From the NCBI GenBank assembly GCA_951828585.1, contig OX639991.1, forward strand, positions 3,764,001 through 3,828,000: a stretch of 64,000 bases of DNA. Reading direction: 5' to 3'. The notes under the pieces are model-generated. The model was not told the DNA's origin. It saw only the letters and a list, made by a program, of their open reading frames with translations, and made no database searches. A program made the position numbers and the translations under genes. Shown piece by piece: positions 48,750-57,765 of this stretch. The stretch's first letter is position 1, and each line of letters starts with the position of its first letter. This DNA is from Longimicrobiales bacterium (GTDB lineage Bacteria > Gemmatimonadota > Gemmatimonadetes > Longimicrobiales > Gaopeijiaceae).

Positions 48750-48792
48750 GAGCGACAGCGAGGGCGGTAAGGAGGAGACAGGCGGTCTTCAT
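47752..48792 (-). CDS. 6-bladed beta-propeller secreted protein, module 2
   Basis: This is a 346-aa protein with a cleavable signal (MKTACLLLTALAVAHAAP) and no clear lipobox. QGEGPGEY is the propeller signature. The mature protein begins with CAECV, a Cys pair that could be structural. Its start lies 9 bp after the stop of the phase-variable Cys-rich gene, so the two form an operon and its translation may depend on that gene's frame. A truncated duplicate lies at 50264-51246. Confidence 0.78.
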   Translation of the reverse strand: MKTACLLLTALAVAHAAPLPLHPQEPEQVSGDVTCAECVITLDTLVTIGGLDGPGLDIISMFSKCAVDRRGRILVSGDAEISVFDSTGRYLRTVGRQGEGPGEYGSIAHIAVGPRYIHVFDSQQERRTMLDHDFEVVRTDRFPGRARSVGVLNDDVAVFAGDLLHMLRPSGEMTSHGDDGRVHSSRPWPWDALAIVTGKDDTVWAVAFLVNRLSRWDLAPEPKVGRVFDRRVPEFDEGGDAFALASVSSIMLDDRGLWLVWHTADPDWTGQLPSYENLTPSSIDIAELRDSWLDLVDPDTGRTIARYHQDHVLGDFAVGSGYVVGYEESDAGVPFFHILKPRLSRR

Positions 48793-48801
48793 GGGGTTAC
48801 G

Positions 48802-49485
48802 TTACCGGTCTGACTCGGACTGGGCGGCGGTCATCGCGACCGCATCCAGCAGCTCTGGAATCACCGGTATGTCTGCCACGATCGTGTCCCCGTCGCAACC
48901 CCGGATCCGAATCGCCGAGCGCTCGGCGAGCAGGATTACCGACGGCATCTTCGCGTATGCCGCGAGAGCCGCGACCTCCTGCGCGGCCACCGCGTCGGAG
49001 ATTTCCCGCGCCAGTTCCTGTGCGCCAAACACGCCGAGGCATCTCAAGTGAGTATAAAAGCACGCGCCTTGCAGATAATTATCAGGATGCTCGGCGTGTC
49101 CCACCCGAAATGATGAGACACCCGGAGGAACTGAACCTCCCGTGATGTGCCATTCGACCCCGCCTGGGGTCACCCAATCCGTGCACCTGATGCAAGGACT
49201 ACCGGATTCACGGCCTACGCCCCACCCCGCAGCATTGATACTCCGATGACGAATCAGCGTGCCAGTCGGCCCAGCCACCAGCGAGTACGGGGCATCGTCT
49301 CCGTTGCCGGAGCGCACCACCTCCGTCAGGTGCGACGCGCCGTCGGCCTCATCGGTTGTCTGCCCGGAAAGTGCCGACATCCCGAACAGGGGGAGGGCTA
49401 CGAGCGCGACCAGGCAGGATCGGGCCCACAGGTAGGTGGACAACTCATTCAGTGGGGGGGGGGGGGGGGGGGGGAGGTTTCGCAT
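48802..49485 (-). CDS. Secreted Cys-containing protein with 21-C tract, module 2
   Basis: This is a 227-aa protein from ATG 49485, with GAGGAG about 8 nt upstream. After MRN a run of 21 C encodes most of L-P(7), then LNELSTYLWA and a hydrophobic segment (LVALVALPLFGMSALS) that acts as signal peptide. The mature part holds CIRCT, two further Cys near GACFYTHLRC, and GCDGDTIVADIP. The CxRCT and CDxxxVAxIP ends resemble the protein at 43116-43610. As sequenced the frame is open (ON). One C more or less gives a TGA within three codons after the tract. The function is unknown. Confidence 0.72.
   Translation of the reverse strand: MRNLPPPPPPPLNELSTYLWARSCLVALVALPLFGMSALSGQTTDEADGASHLTEVVRSGNGDDAPYSLVAGPTGTLIRHRSINAAGWGVGRESGSPCIRCTDWVTPGGVEWHITGGSVPPGVSSFRVGHAEHPDNYLQGACFYTHLRCLGVFGAQELAREISDAVAAQEVAALAAYAKMPSVILLAERSAIRIRGCDGDTIVADIPVIPELLDAVAMTAAQSESDR
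49454..49474 (-). repeat. 21-C homopolymer at the start of the Cys-rich gene
   Basis: Twenty-one uninterrupted C on the coding strand begin 11 nt after the A of the ATG. Only lengths of 3n keep the gene open. Other lengths terminate at TGA codons in ACTGAATGAG just behind the tract. This is the classic layout of a phase-variable gene. A sequencing or assembly error in the exact count is possible. Confidence 0.9.
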
Positions 49486-50202
49486 CAGTTTGCTCCTCGC
49501 ATCGTGGAGGTTGCTGGATTGCTACGTGTGGCACAGCGAGATCACCATCGCAGCGTTGGCGCAGGGAAGCTACGCCATCGTCTGGAGAAGCGCAATGGCA
49601 AGCATTTGTGGCTCCTGGATGTCAAACCGGAATTGAATGTCCGGGGGTAGAGCGAAATGGAAATGGAAATGTCCCGCCTTGGGTGAGGGTTTTCCACCCG
49701 CGGTCAGCTGAAGCGGGAGGGGGTGGGGTAGGAGTGGACTCCCCGATCGCGTTTGGGTTGGGTCGCACCCTGCCTTGCCCGCCCGGTGGGGCACCAGGCG
49801 CGTACCATGTGGAAGCCGCTTCCGCAGGCCGACGAGGCTCCCGCCCATCGGGGACGCTTGACACGTACAGCATCCGGCGGTTGCGCAGGCATTCCATTAC
49901 TCCGCGCAGCCTCTTCCGCGAGCCGCTGGTCCCGCCGGGCCGCGGCCATTCGGGCACTCGCGTAGATTTGCTTTCGCCAGGATGGTCCAGAGGGGGCTTC
50001 AGCGGCTTCGACCGTGGCTCTCGGGGCTCGCGGACTGAGCCTTTGTCGGTGTTGCCAGAGGACGGGCCCGGCCTGCTAGGCCGCTAGGGACTTGACCGCC
50101 AGATAGCGTTGGCCGGTCCGGGAATCTGGATGTCCCCACAAAGTCTACGTTCAATTCAACGACTGCCTCGTCACCCGGCCGAACACCAAGGGCCTTCCGC
50201 TC
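49486..50202 (+). other. Intergenic stretch of 717 bp, no gene recognised
   Basis: It lies between the start of the Cys-rich gene and the second copy of the 1,059-bp repeat. Open frames on both strands lack ribosome sites and recognisable motifs. One minus-strand frame (49704-49949) is Ala/Arg-rich and might be a remnant. The stretch should contain the promoter of the phase-variable operon, but no clear -35/-10 pair was found. Confidence 0.5.
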
Positions 50203-51261
50203 CCCAACACTCGCCTGGACGCGGTCTCGCGATCATCTGGCTGCCATTTCGACCTCACCCGGGTCAGCGCCGGGACAGCCGAGGTTTCAGGATGTGGAAG
50301 AACGGGACCCCGGCGTCCGACTCCTCGTAGCCGACCACGTAACCGGAACCCACGGCAAAGTCTCCGAGCACATGGTCCTGGTGATAGCGCGCGATCGTCC
50401 TGCCGGTGTCGGGATCCACGAGATCCAGCCAGCTGTCGCGCAATTCGGCGATGTCGATTGAAGAAGGCGTCAGATTCTCGTAGGACGGTAGCTGCCCCGT
50501 CCAATCCGGGTCGGCCGTGTGCCACACCAGCCAAAGTCCCCGGTCGTCCAACATGATCGAACTCACGCTGGCCAGCGCAAACGCGTCCCCGCCTTCGTCG
50601 AATTCCGGAACGCGGCGGTCGAACACCCTGCCCACCTTCGGCTCCGGCGCCAGATCCCACCGGCTGAGTCGGTTGACGAGAAAAGCCACCGCCCACACGG
50701 TGTCGTCCTTACCCGTCACGATTGCCAACGCATCCCAAGGCCACGGCCGGGACGAATGCACCCGGCCATCGTCTCCATGGGAGGTCATCTCCCCGGAGGG
50801 CCGTAGCATGTGGAGAAGGTCACCTGCAAACACGGCCACGTCATCGTTCAAGACGCCAACCGACCGGGCCCGTCCCGGAAACCGGTCGGTGCGGACCACC
50901 TCGAAGTCGTGATCGAGCATGGTCCGGCGTTCCTGTTGAGAGTCGAAAACGTGGATGTACCGAGGACCCACGGCGATGTGCGCGATGGATCCGTATTCCC
51001 CAGGGCCTTCCCCCTGGCGCCCGACGGTCCGCAAGTACCTGCCGGTCGAATCGAACACCGAAATCTCCGCGTCCCCGCTCACCAGAATGCGGCCGCGCCG
51101 GTCCACGGCACACTTCGAGAACATCGAGATGATATCCAACCCGGGTCCGTCGAGCCCGCCGATCGTCACAAGGGTGTCGAGCGTGATGACGCATTCGGCG
51201 CAGGTCACGTCGCCTGAGACCTGCTCGGGTTCCTGGGGGTGAAGGGGTAGCGGGGCGGCGT
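50203..51261. repeat. 1,059-bp direct repeat, copy B
   Basis: This is the second copy of 47691-48749, in the same orientation and apparently identical. Its outer end at 51261 lies in a 16-bp palindrome and abuts a decayed HNH endonuclease gene. No target-site duplication or transposase was seen. Confidence 0.95.
50264..51246 (-). pseudogene. 5'-truncated copy of the module 2 beta-propeller gene
   Basis: It has the same coding sequence as 47752-48792 from about codon 16 on, without the start codon and signal peptide. A TGA inside the palindrome at the junction closes the frame just upstream. The first usable start is an internal GTG at 51208, giving 314 residues with no signal. It is either dead or a silent donor for gene conversion with the intact copy 1.5 kb away. 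Confidence 0.8.
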
Positions 51262-51274
51262 TTCAGCTGAAACG
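51259..51274. repeat. 16-bp perfect palindrome at the repeat junction
   Basis: CGTTTCAGCTGAAACG reads the same on both strands and spans the outer boundary of repeat copy B. It could be a recombination scar, a protein-binding site or coincidence. Confidence 0.7.
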
Positions 51275-51690
51275 TGTTCGCGGCTCTGCTGCGATGCGGT
51301 GGTCGTGCCATTTCGCGGGGAGCCGACGGCTCGGTGCTCGATGTCGGGCGGCGGCGGCGGACCGTGGGTTGGCGGCTGCGCAAGGCCCTCTACGCGCGCG
51401 ACGGCGGATGCCGCTTCCCCGGATGCGGATCGCGTGTGCGCACCCACCGCACCACATCACCCACTGGGCCCGTGGCGGCGAGACTGGGGGTGCGCATGGA
51501 CGTGGCTCCCGGAGCCCCGGACATCGGCGACCTGGTTCCGGCGGACGCCTTCAGTCCCGGCCGAAGACTTCGGGCTGGCCCGCTGGCACGGCCAACGCGG
51601 CATCGGTCCTTGGACCGCAACCACGCGATGGCGGGGCGAACGCATCGACTCGGGGTGGGCGACGGCGTGCCTCTGGGGGGAAGGAGGTGG
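51262..51690 (+). pseudogene. Decayed HNH endonuclease (DUF222-type) fragment
   Basis: Pieces of a DUF222/HNH endonuclease appear in different frames: AETCSRLCCDAVVV just after the junction, then DGSVLDVGRRRRTV and LRKALYARDGGCRFPGC, then HHITHWARGGET in another frame, and TTRWRGERIDSGWA near the end. At least two frameshifts and an internal deletion separate them, and the 5' two thirds of a normal gene is missing at the junction with repeat copy B. It is non-functional. Such genes are often present in multiple copies and behave like mobile-element relics. Confidence 0.72.
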
Positions 51691-51748
51691 TCGCGGCGCC
51701 AAAGACCGGGCCGGGCAGGTGTAGCGACCGCCAATTCCGTCGAGCTGG

Positions 51749-53239
51749 TCAGCTCCGATCCACCACGCCAAGCGTCCCCCGCACCGCCCCCTCCCACCCC
51801 GCCACCAGCTCTTCGCGCTCCTCGGACCCCATCTCGCACTCGAAGATCCGCCCCGACGCGAACGCCGCCGCGAAGTCCTCCGGTCCCGCCCAGACTCCCG
51901 CCCGCAACCCCGCCAGCCCCGCCGCCCCCAGCGCGGTCGTCTCGACCATCGCGGGCCGACTCACCGGCACCCCCAGGATCCCCGCCGTGAACCCCATCAG
52001 CCAGTCGTTGTTGGCCGCGCCGCCGTCCACCCTGAGCCCTTCCGCCCGCAGCCCCGCGTCCCGCTCCATCGCTTCCACGACCTCGCGCGTCCCGTAGGCC
52101 ATCGCTTCGAGCGCCGCCCGCACCAGGTGCGCCCGCGTGGTCCCGCGCGTCAGGCCGGTAATCGTGCCGCGTGCATCCGGCCGCCAGTGTGGCGCCCCCA
52201 GCCCCACGAACGCGGGAACCAGGTACACGCCGTCGTTGCCGTCAAGCGAGCGGGCCATCTCTTCGCTGTCGGCCGCACGCTCCAGGATGCCCAAGCCGTC
52301 TCGCAGCCACTGGATCGCCGCGCCCGCGACGAAGATCGATCCCTCCAGCGCGAAGGCCGGGCCTCCGTGGGCGTCGCAGGCGGCCGTCGTGAGCAACCCG
52401 TGGCTGGACGACACGCGCTCCGTGCCCGTGTTGAACAGGAGGAAGGCGCCGGTTCCGTAGGTGCACTTGCCGGTCCCGGGCTCCCAGCAGCCCTGGCCGT
52501 ACAGGGCGGCCTGCTGGTCCCCCGCTACACCGCCGATGGGGACTTCGATGCCGAGCGCGTCGCCCTCGGTCACGCCGAAGTCACCGGAGCTCGGGCGAAT
52601 CTCGGGCAGGATTCGGCGGGGGACTCCCATCAGGTCGAGCAGCTCGTCGTTCCAGTCGCCTTCGTCCAGGTCGTAAAGGAGGGTGCGCGACGCGTTGGTG
52701 GGATCGGTCGCGTGGACCGCGCCGCTGGTCAGCCGGGCGATCAGCCAGCTGTCGATGGTTCCGACGGCCAAGGTGCCCGACCACGCGCGCTCGGCCAGCT
52801 CCGGTTCGTCCTCAAAGATCCAGCGGAGCTTGGTGCCCGAAAAATACGGGTCCAAGAGCAGCCCGGTGCGGCGGCGGACCATGTCCTCGTGTCCCGCTTC
52901 CTTGAGCGACCGGCAAAGACCCGCGGTGCGCCGGTCCTGCCACACGATCGCCCGGCGAAGCGGCTCAAGCGTCTCGGGATCCCACACGACCACCGTCTCA
53001 CGCTGGTTCGTGACCCCCACCCCCACCACCTCCACCCCCGCCGCCGCGATCGCCTCCCGGGCCACCCGCGCCGTCACACTCCAGATCTCCTCCGCGTCGT
53101 GCTCGACCCACCCCGGACGCGGAAAATGCTGCGCGAACTCGGAGTAGGCCCGCCCCAGCACCTCACCATCGGCCGACACCACCAGCGCCGCCGACCCGGT
53201 CGTCCCCTGGTCCAGAGCCAGCACCGCTCCACCGCTCAT
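51749..53239 (-). CDS. glpK: Glycerol kinase
   Basis: This FGGY-family kinase makes glycerol 3-phosphate. It has 496 aa. LALDQGTTGSAALV is the N-terminal phosphate loop. WVEHDAEEIW, TNQRETVVVWD, GVAGDQQAALYGQ and KCTYGTGAFLL are canonical for GlpK rather than xylulokinase. It overlaps the maf gene by 4 bp (ATGA) and ends the run that starts with glmM. No glycerol facilitator or dehydrogenase gene is nearby. Confidence 0.95.
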   Translation of the reverse strand: MSGGAVLALDQGTTGSAALVVSADGEVLGRAYSEFAQHFPRPGWVEHDAEEIWSVTARVAREAIAAAGVEVVGVGVTNQRETVVVWDPETLEPLRRAIVWQDRRTAGLCRSLKEAGHEDMVRRRTGLLLDPYFSGTKLRWIFEDEPELAERAWSGTLAVGTIDSWLIARLTSGAVHATDPTNASRTLLYDLDEGDWNDELLDLMGVPRRILPEIRPSSGDFGVTEGDALGIEVPIGGVAGDQQAALYGQGCWEPGTGKCTYGTGAFLLFNTGTERVSSSHGLLTTAACDAHGGPAFALEGSIFVAGAAIQWLRDGLGILERAADSEEMARSLDGNDGVYLVPAFVGLGAPHWRPDARGTITGLTRGTTRAHLVRAALEAMAYGTREVVEAMERDAGLRAEGLRVDGGAANNDWLMGFTAGILGVPVSRPAMVETTALGAAGLAGLRAGVWAGPEDFAAAFASGRIFECEMGSEEREELVAGWEGAVRGTLGVVDRS

Positions 53240-53949
53240 GAGTCCTCCTTCGCGGACGAATCCTCCTCTGCCGGCGAACCCTCGTCACTTGCCGAAGCCT
53301 CCACCTCTGCCACCCCCTCCTCCACCACCGACCCCTCCCCAACCGACACCGCCACAACCGCACCCGGCCGGTACTCCAGCCCCACCCGCGGCAGGACCCC
53401 CACGAACGCCGCCACCGACATCCCCACCACCGTGAAATAATCCCCCTCGATCCGGTCGACCAGCGCCGCGCCAAACCCCTGAATCCCGTACGCCCCAGCC
53501 TTGTCCAGCGGCTCCCCCGTATCCACGTACCGCTCGATCAGGTCCCGCGTCACCGGGCGGAAGATCACCCTGGCCCGCGCCACCCGAGACTCCATCATCC
53601 CGTTCGCCGCCACCGCCAACCCGCTATACACACGGTGTGTACGGCCCGCGAGCGAAACCAGCATCTCCACGGCCTCCGGCGGCCCGGACGGCTTCTCCAG
53701 CACCCGCCCGTCCAGCACCACGACCGTGTCCCCCCCGACCACCAGCGCATCCGGGTACTCCGCCACCACCCGCGCGACCTTCTCCCGCGACAGCCGCTCC
53801 ACATAGTCGTGCGGGGATTCGACCACCCCGAGCCTCTCCTCCACGTCCGCCGGCACCGTCCGGAACGACAACCCCAGCATCCGCAGCACATCGGCCCGGC
53901 GCGGGGACGCGGATGCAAGCACCACCCTCACACCGACCGAGCCCGTCAT
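53236..53949 (-). CDS. maf: Maf nucleotide pyrophosphatase (dTTP/UTP type)
   Basis: This house-cleaning pyrophosphatase hydrolyses non-canonical or excess dTTP/UTP. The core motifs are [24 protein letters not shown] and [10 protein letters not shown]. The last is the signature of the YhdE-type subfamily. It has 237 aa, longer than the usual ~195, because of an acidic, Ser/Glu-rich low-complexity tail of about 35 residues ([15 protein letters not shown]). It is coupled by ATGA overlaps to dtd upstream and glpK downstream. Confidence 0.92.
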   Translation of the reverse strand: MTGSVGVRVVLASASPRRADVLRMLGLSFRTVPADVEERLGVVESPHDYVERLSREKVARVVAEYPDALVVGGDTVVVLDGRVLEKPSGPPEAVEMLVSLAGRTHRVYSGLAVAANGMMESRVARARVIFRPVTRDLIERYVDTGEPLDKAGAYGIQGFGAALVDRIEGDYFTVVGMSVAAFVGVLPRVGLEYRPGAVVAVSVGEGSVVEEGVAEVEASASDEGSPAEEDSSAKEDS

Positions 53950-54386
53950 CGTTCGATCACCAACGTGACGGGACCGTCGTTGACCAGCGCGACATCCATC
54001 ATCGCGCCGAATTCCCCGGTCTGAACCGGGTCCGGGAGGATCCGCCCCAGCGCCGCGACGAACGCCTCGTAGAGCGGCACCGCGATCTCGGGCCGCGCCG
54101 CCTTGATGAACGATGGCCGCCGCCCCTTCCGCGCGTCTCCATACAGCGTGAACTGGCTCACGACCAGCGCCTCGCCCCCGCTGTCGAGCAGCGACCGGTT
54201 CATCCGCCCCTGTTCATCGGCGAAGATGCGCAGATTCGCCACCTTTTCGGCCATCCAGGCCACCGTATCGTCGTCGTCCCCGTTGTGGAACCCCGCCAGC
54301 ACCACGAGCCCCGGCCCGATCGCGCCCACCGTCTCGCCCTCGATCCGCACCGACGCCTCCGAGACCCGCTGCAGGACCACCCTCAC
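53946..54386 (-). CDS. dtd: D-aminoacyl-tRNA deacylase
   Basis: This enzyme removes D-amino acids from mischarged tRNA. It has 146 aa. [17 protein letters not shown] contains the SQFTLY motif and NDGPVTL the Gly-cisPro-like motif (GP). It is full length. It overlaps glmS (ATGA) upstream and maf (ATGA) downstream, in the middle of a translationally coupled run. Confidence 0.95.
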   Translation of the reverse strand: MRVVLQRVSEASVRIEGETVGAIGPGLVVLAGFHNGDDDDTVAWMAEKVANLRIFADEQGRMNRSLLDSGGEALVVSQFTLYGDARKGRRPSFIKAARPEIAVPLYEAFVAALGRILPDPVQTGEFGAMMDVALVNDGPVTLVIER

Positions 54387-56221
54387 TCGACCGTTACCGA
54401 CTTGGCCAAATTGCGGGGCTGGTCCACGTCGCAGCCACGCAGCACCGCCACGTGATACGCCAGCAGCTGCAGCGGCACGGTGGCCAGGACAGGCATGAGC
54501 GCGGGAATGGTGGATGGGACCACGATGCGCTCGTCGGCGTGGGCGGTCACCTCGTCGTTCCGGTCGTTGACCACCGCGATGACGCGTCCGTGGCGCGCGC
54601 GCACTTCCTCGATGTTCGACAGGGTCTTGGCGTAGACCGTGTCCCGGGGCGCGAGGACCACGACGGGCATGTTCTCGTCGATCAGCGCGATGGGTCCGTG
54701 TTTCATCTCCGCGGCAGGGTAACCCTCTGCGTGAATGTAGCTTACTTCCTTCATCTTGAGAGCGCCCTCGAGGGCCACCGGGAACTGGTAGCCCCGGCCC
54801 AGATAGAGGAAGTTGGGCGCGTCCTCATACGCACGGGCGAGCTTCCGGATCTGCCCGTCGACCTCGAGCGCTTCTTCAACCTGCCCCGGCAACTCCCTGA
54901 GCGCCCGGACGATCTCGCGGCCCTCCAGGATCGACATGGTGCGGCGGCGCGCCAGGTAGAGCGTAAAGAGCGCCAGGGCGACGATCTGGCTGGAAAACGC
55001 CTTGGTGGAGGCGACTCCGATCTCAGGTCCCGCATGAAGGTAGACGCCGAAGTCCGTCTCGATGGCGATGCTGGAGCCCACCACGTTCACGATCCCCATG
55101 GTGCGGCAGCCCCGGCGGCGCGCCTCCCGGAGCGCGGCCAGGGTGTCGGCGGTTTCGCCGGACTGGCTGATCCCCAGGACCAGCGTGCCCGGTGTCAGCA
55201 CGGCGTTGCGGTACCGGAATTCGGACGCGTACTCGACCGTGACCGGAATCCGGGCCAGTTCCTCGAGCATGTAGGCGCCGATCAGGCCGGCGTGCCAGCT
55301 GGTCCCGCAGGCGGTGATCACGATCCGGTCCGCGGCGAGCAGGTGTTGCTCCGCCTTGGCCAGTCCGCCGAGCCGCGATCCCCCCTCCTCTTCCAGGAGA
55401 CGGCCGCGCATGACGTCGCGCAGCGAGGACGGCTGCTCCCGGATCTCTTTGTACATGTAGTGGTCGTAGCCGCCCTTGCCGATCTCCTCCGCACTCCAGG
55501 TGACGGTCTGCGCGCCGCGCCGCACCGCCCGCCTCGCCGGGTCGAAAGTACGGTATCCGTCCCGGCTCAGGACGGCCGAGTCCCCGTCCCGGAGCCGCAC
55601 CACGCGCTGGGTGTGGGCCACGACAGCGGCCGCGTCCGACGTCACGAAGTACTCGTCCTTGCCGCCGATGCCGAGCAGGACGGGGCTGCCGTTGCGCGCG
55701 ACGACGATCTTGCCGGGGTCGCGCGAACTCACGACGGCGAGGCCGTACGTCCCCTCGATGCGCGCCAACGCCGCCGCGACCGCGTCCTCGAGGAGGTCCG
55801 TGTCGCGAAAGGCCAAGTCGATGAGGTGGACCAGAACCTCTGTGTCGGTCTGGCTGCGGAACTCGTAGCCCATGTCGCCGAGCCACGGCCGCTGGTGCCT
55901 CGCGCTCTCGATGATCCCGTTGTGGACGAGCGCGATGTCGCGGGGGCCGGAGAGGTGGGGGTGGGCGTTGGCCCGGGTGGGGGGGCCGTGCGTGGCCCAG
56001 CGCGTGTGTGCGATCCCGCAGTGACCGGATGGCAGCCGGCCGTTGAGGGCATCTTCCAGTTCCGAGATCTTGCCGGGCTGTTTCTCGACGGTCAAGGCAT
56101 CTTCGGGGGACAGGATCGCCAGCCCCGCGGAGTCGTAGCCGCGGTATTCGAGGCGCTTGAGTCCCTCCATGAGGATGGGACCGGCCGGGCGGGGGCCCAC
56201 GTAGCCGATGATGCCGCACAT
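54383..56221 (-). CDS. glmS: Glutamine-fructose-6-phosphate aminotransferase
   Basis: This enzyme makes glucosamine 6-phosphate for peptidoglycan and LPS. It has 612 aa. The N-terminal nucleophile is Cys2 (MCGIIGYVG), followed by HTRWATHG of the glutaminase domain. Two SIS domains follow ([16 protein letters not shown]), and the conserved C-terminus ends NLAKSVTVE. It follows glmM directly, with 1 bp between stop and start. No glmS ribozyme is possible in this spacing. Confidence 0.97.
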   Translation of the reverse strand: MCGIIGYVGPRPAGPILMEGLKRLEYRGYDSAGLAILSPEDALTVEKQPGKISELEDALNGRLPSGHCGIAHTRWATHGPPTRANAHPHLSGPRDIALVHNGIIESARHQRPWLGDMGYEFRSQTDTEVLVHLIDLAFRDTDLLEDAVAAALARIEGTYGLAVVSSRDPGKIVVARNGSPVLLGIGGKDEYFVTSDAAAVVAHTQRVVRLRDGDSAVLSRDGYRTFDPARRAVRRGAQTVTWSAEEIGKGGYDHYMYKEIREQPSSLRDVMRGRLLEEEGGSRLGGLAKAEQHLLAADRIVITACGTSWHAGLIGAYMLEELARIPVTVEYASEFRYRNAVLTPGTLVLGISQSGETADTLAALREARRRGCRTMGIVNVVGSSIAIETDFGVYLHAGPEIGVASTKAFSSQIVALALFTLYLARRRTMSILEGREIVRALRELPGQVEEALEVDGQIRKLARAYEDAPNFLYLGRGYQFPVALEGALKMKEVSYIHAEGYPAAEMKHGPIALIDENMPVVVLAPRDTVYAKTLSNIEEVRARHGRVIAVVNDRNDEVTAHADERIVVPSTIPALMPVLATVPLQLLAYHVAVLRGCDVDQPRNLAKSVTVE

Positions 56222-56222
56222 G

Positions 56223-57617
56223 TCAGGCGCCTGCCACGGTTTGCAGGGTGCCGCGGGCGCCGTCGACCAGCGCGCGGGCGGAAGCGGGCTCGCGGGCCTC
56301 GGCGATCAGCCGCACGACAGGTTCGGTGCCGGAGGGGCGGACGTGGAGCCAGCTGGCCTCCGCCGGCCACTCCAGGCGCAGGCCGTCACTGCCGTCGGAG
56401 TCGCCGGGCGGGAGGTCGCGAACGAGGGCGGCGTAGGCGTCGTCCAGGCGGTCGCGGGGGAAACTCACCTTCTCCTTGACGATCTTATACGAGGGAAGAC
56501 GGGCGATCCGCTCCGAGAGGGGGACGCCGGGCTCGTCGGCCAGGTATTGGAGAAGGAGTGCGGCCCCCACCGGCGCATCCCGCGTGTTGTGGAGCGCGGG
56601 CACGATCACGCCGCCGTTGCCCTCCCCCCCCACCACCGCCTCCTCCGCCATCATCCGCACAACCACGTTGATCTCGCCGACCGGGGCGCGGATCACGCGG
56701 CAGCCGTGCTTCGCGGCCACATCGTCGAGCACGCGGCTGGTCGACAGGTTCGTCACAACGGCGCCCGGCCGTCTGGCGAGCACGACGTCCGCCGCGAGCG
56801 CGAGCGTCAGGTCCTCGCCCAGGGCACGGCCCCGTTCGTCCACCAGCGAGAGACGGTCCGCGTCCGGGTCCACGGCGAGGCCGATCCGGGCCCTGCTGGC
56901 GGTGACCAGGTCGCCCAGCCCGCTCAGGTTCGCGGCCGTGGGTTCCGGGTCGCGCGGGAAGCGGCCGTCGGGTTCGAGGCCCGTGCCGTGCACCTCGCAG
57001 CCCAGCCGCGCGAGCAACTCCGGCATGATCACGCCCCCCGCCCCGTTCACGCAGTCCAGCGCGACCGGGATGCGCCCTGCGCGGATCCGGTCGAGGTTCA
57101 GGAAGGGGAGGTCGAGGATGCGTTCGAGATGGCGCTGCGGCCAGGAATCGTCCCGGGTGGGGGTGGCGATGCGGTCCCACGGGGCGCGGCCGGGGTCCTC
57201 GCCACGGACCAGAGCCTGGAAGCGCTCCATGCGGTCGGGCGGAAGGAACGTCCCGCCCTTCACGGCGAACTTGAGCGCGTTCCATTCGGCGGGGTTGTGG
57301 CTCGCGGTCACCCCCAGTCCCCCCGCCGCCCCGGTGTCTCGCACGGCCAGCATCAATGTGGGCGTGGGCACGATCCCGAGTTCGGTCACCCTGCACCCTA
57401 CGGAGAGCAGTCCCGCGACGGCGGCGCGCGCCAGCATCGGCCCCGACGTGCGCGAGTCGCGTCCGATGACGACGTGGTTGCCATACCCCTCGGCTTGCAG
57501 GAAGGAGCCGTACGCGGCGGCCAGGCCCGCAAACAGTTCGGGGGTCACGCCTGCCCCCACGCGCCCCCGGAAGCCGGAAACGCTGACCATGAGGTCGGGT
57601 GGAAGGCGGATCGGCAT
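56223..57617 (-). CDS. glmM: Phosphoglucosamine mutase / phosphomannomutase family
   Basis: This is an alpha-D-phosphohexomutase of 464 aa. SVSGFRGRVG is the N-terminal loop, the active-site Ser lies in TASHNPAEWNALK, the metal site is DPDADRLSL, sugar binding is GEGNGG, and the phosphate loop is RPSGTEP. Position before glmS suggests it converts glucosamine 6-phosphate to the 1-phosphate. The sequence itself would also fit a phosphomannomutase. It is the first gene of glmM-glmS-dtd-maf-glpK. Confidence 0.88.
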   Translation of the reverse strand: MPIRLPPDLMVSVSGFRGRVGAGVTPELFAGLAAAYGSFLQAEGYGNHVVIGRDSRTSGPMLARAAVAGLLSVGCRVTELGIVPTPTLMLAVRDTGAAGGLGVTASHNPAEWNALKFAVKGGTFLPPDRMERFQALVRGEDPGRAPWDRIATPTRDDSWPQRHLERILDLPFLNLDRIRAGRIPVALDCVNGAGGVIMPELLARLGCEVHGTGLEPDGRFPRDPEPTAANLSGLGDLVTASRARIGLAVDPDADRLSLVDERGRALGEDLTLALAADVVLARRPGAVVTNLSTSRVLDDVAAKHGCRVIRAPVGEINVVVRMMAEEAVVGGEGNGGVIVPALHNTRDAPVGAALLLQYLADEPGVPLSERIARLPSYKIVKEKVSFPRDRLDDAYAALVRDLPPGDSDGSDGLRLEWPAEASWLHVRPSGTEPVVRLIAEAREPASARALVDGARGTLQTVAGA

Positions 57618-57765
57618 GGTGGGGCGGCGTGGTGGCGGCTTGCGGGAGGGGGGGGAGCGGGTGGTGCGGACCTTACGGCAAAGCTAGCGCCGACGGGAGA
57701 TCGGACAAAGCATGGTGGAGCCGCGAACCGCTGGCGATCCTTCAAAGGGTCGTGAACCGTTGGCG

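Noticed and set aside
49704-49949. An 81-codon minus-strand frame in the 717-bp gap as a small gene
   Set aside because: There is no ribosome site, composition is Arg/Ala-rich, and adjacent frames look equally open. It is at most a remnant.
50203-51261. Repeat copy B as an insertion sequence
   Set aside because: It contains no transposase, terminal inverted repeats or target duplication. Its content is the propeller gene itself.
54452-56479. A 675-codon plus-strand frame opposite glmS
   Set aside because: It is a shadow of glmS. Its composition is Val/Asp/Gly-rich without any domain.
54383-57617. A glmS ribozyme or riboswitch upstream of glmS
   Set aside because: glmM ends 1 bp before the glmS start, leaving no leader for such an element.
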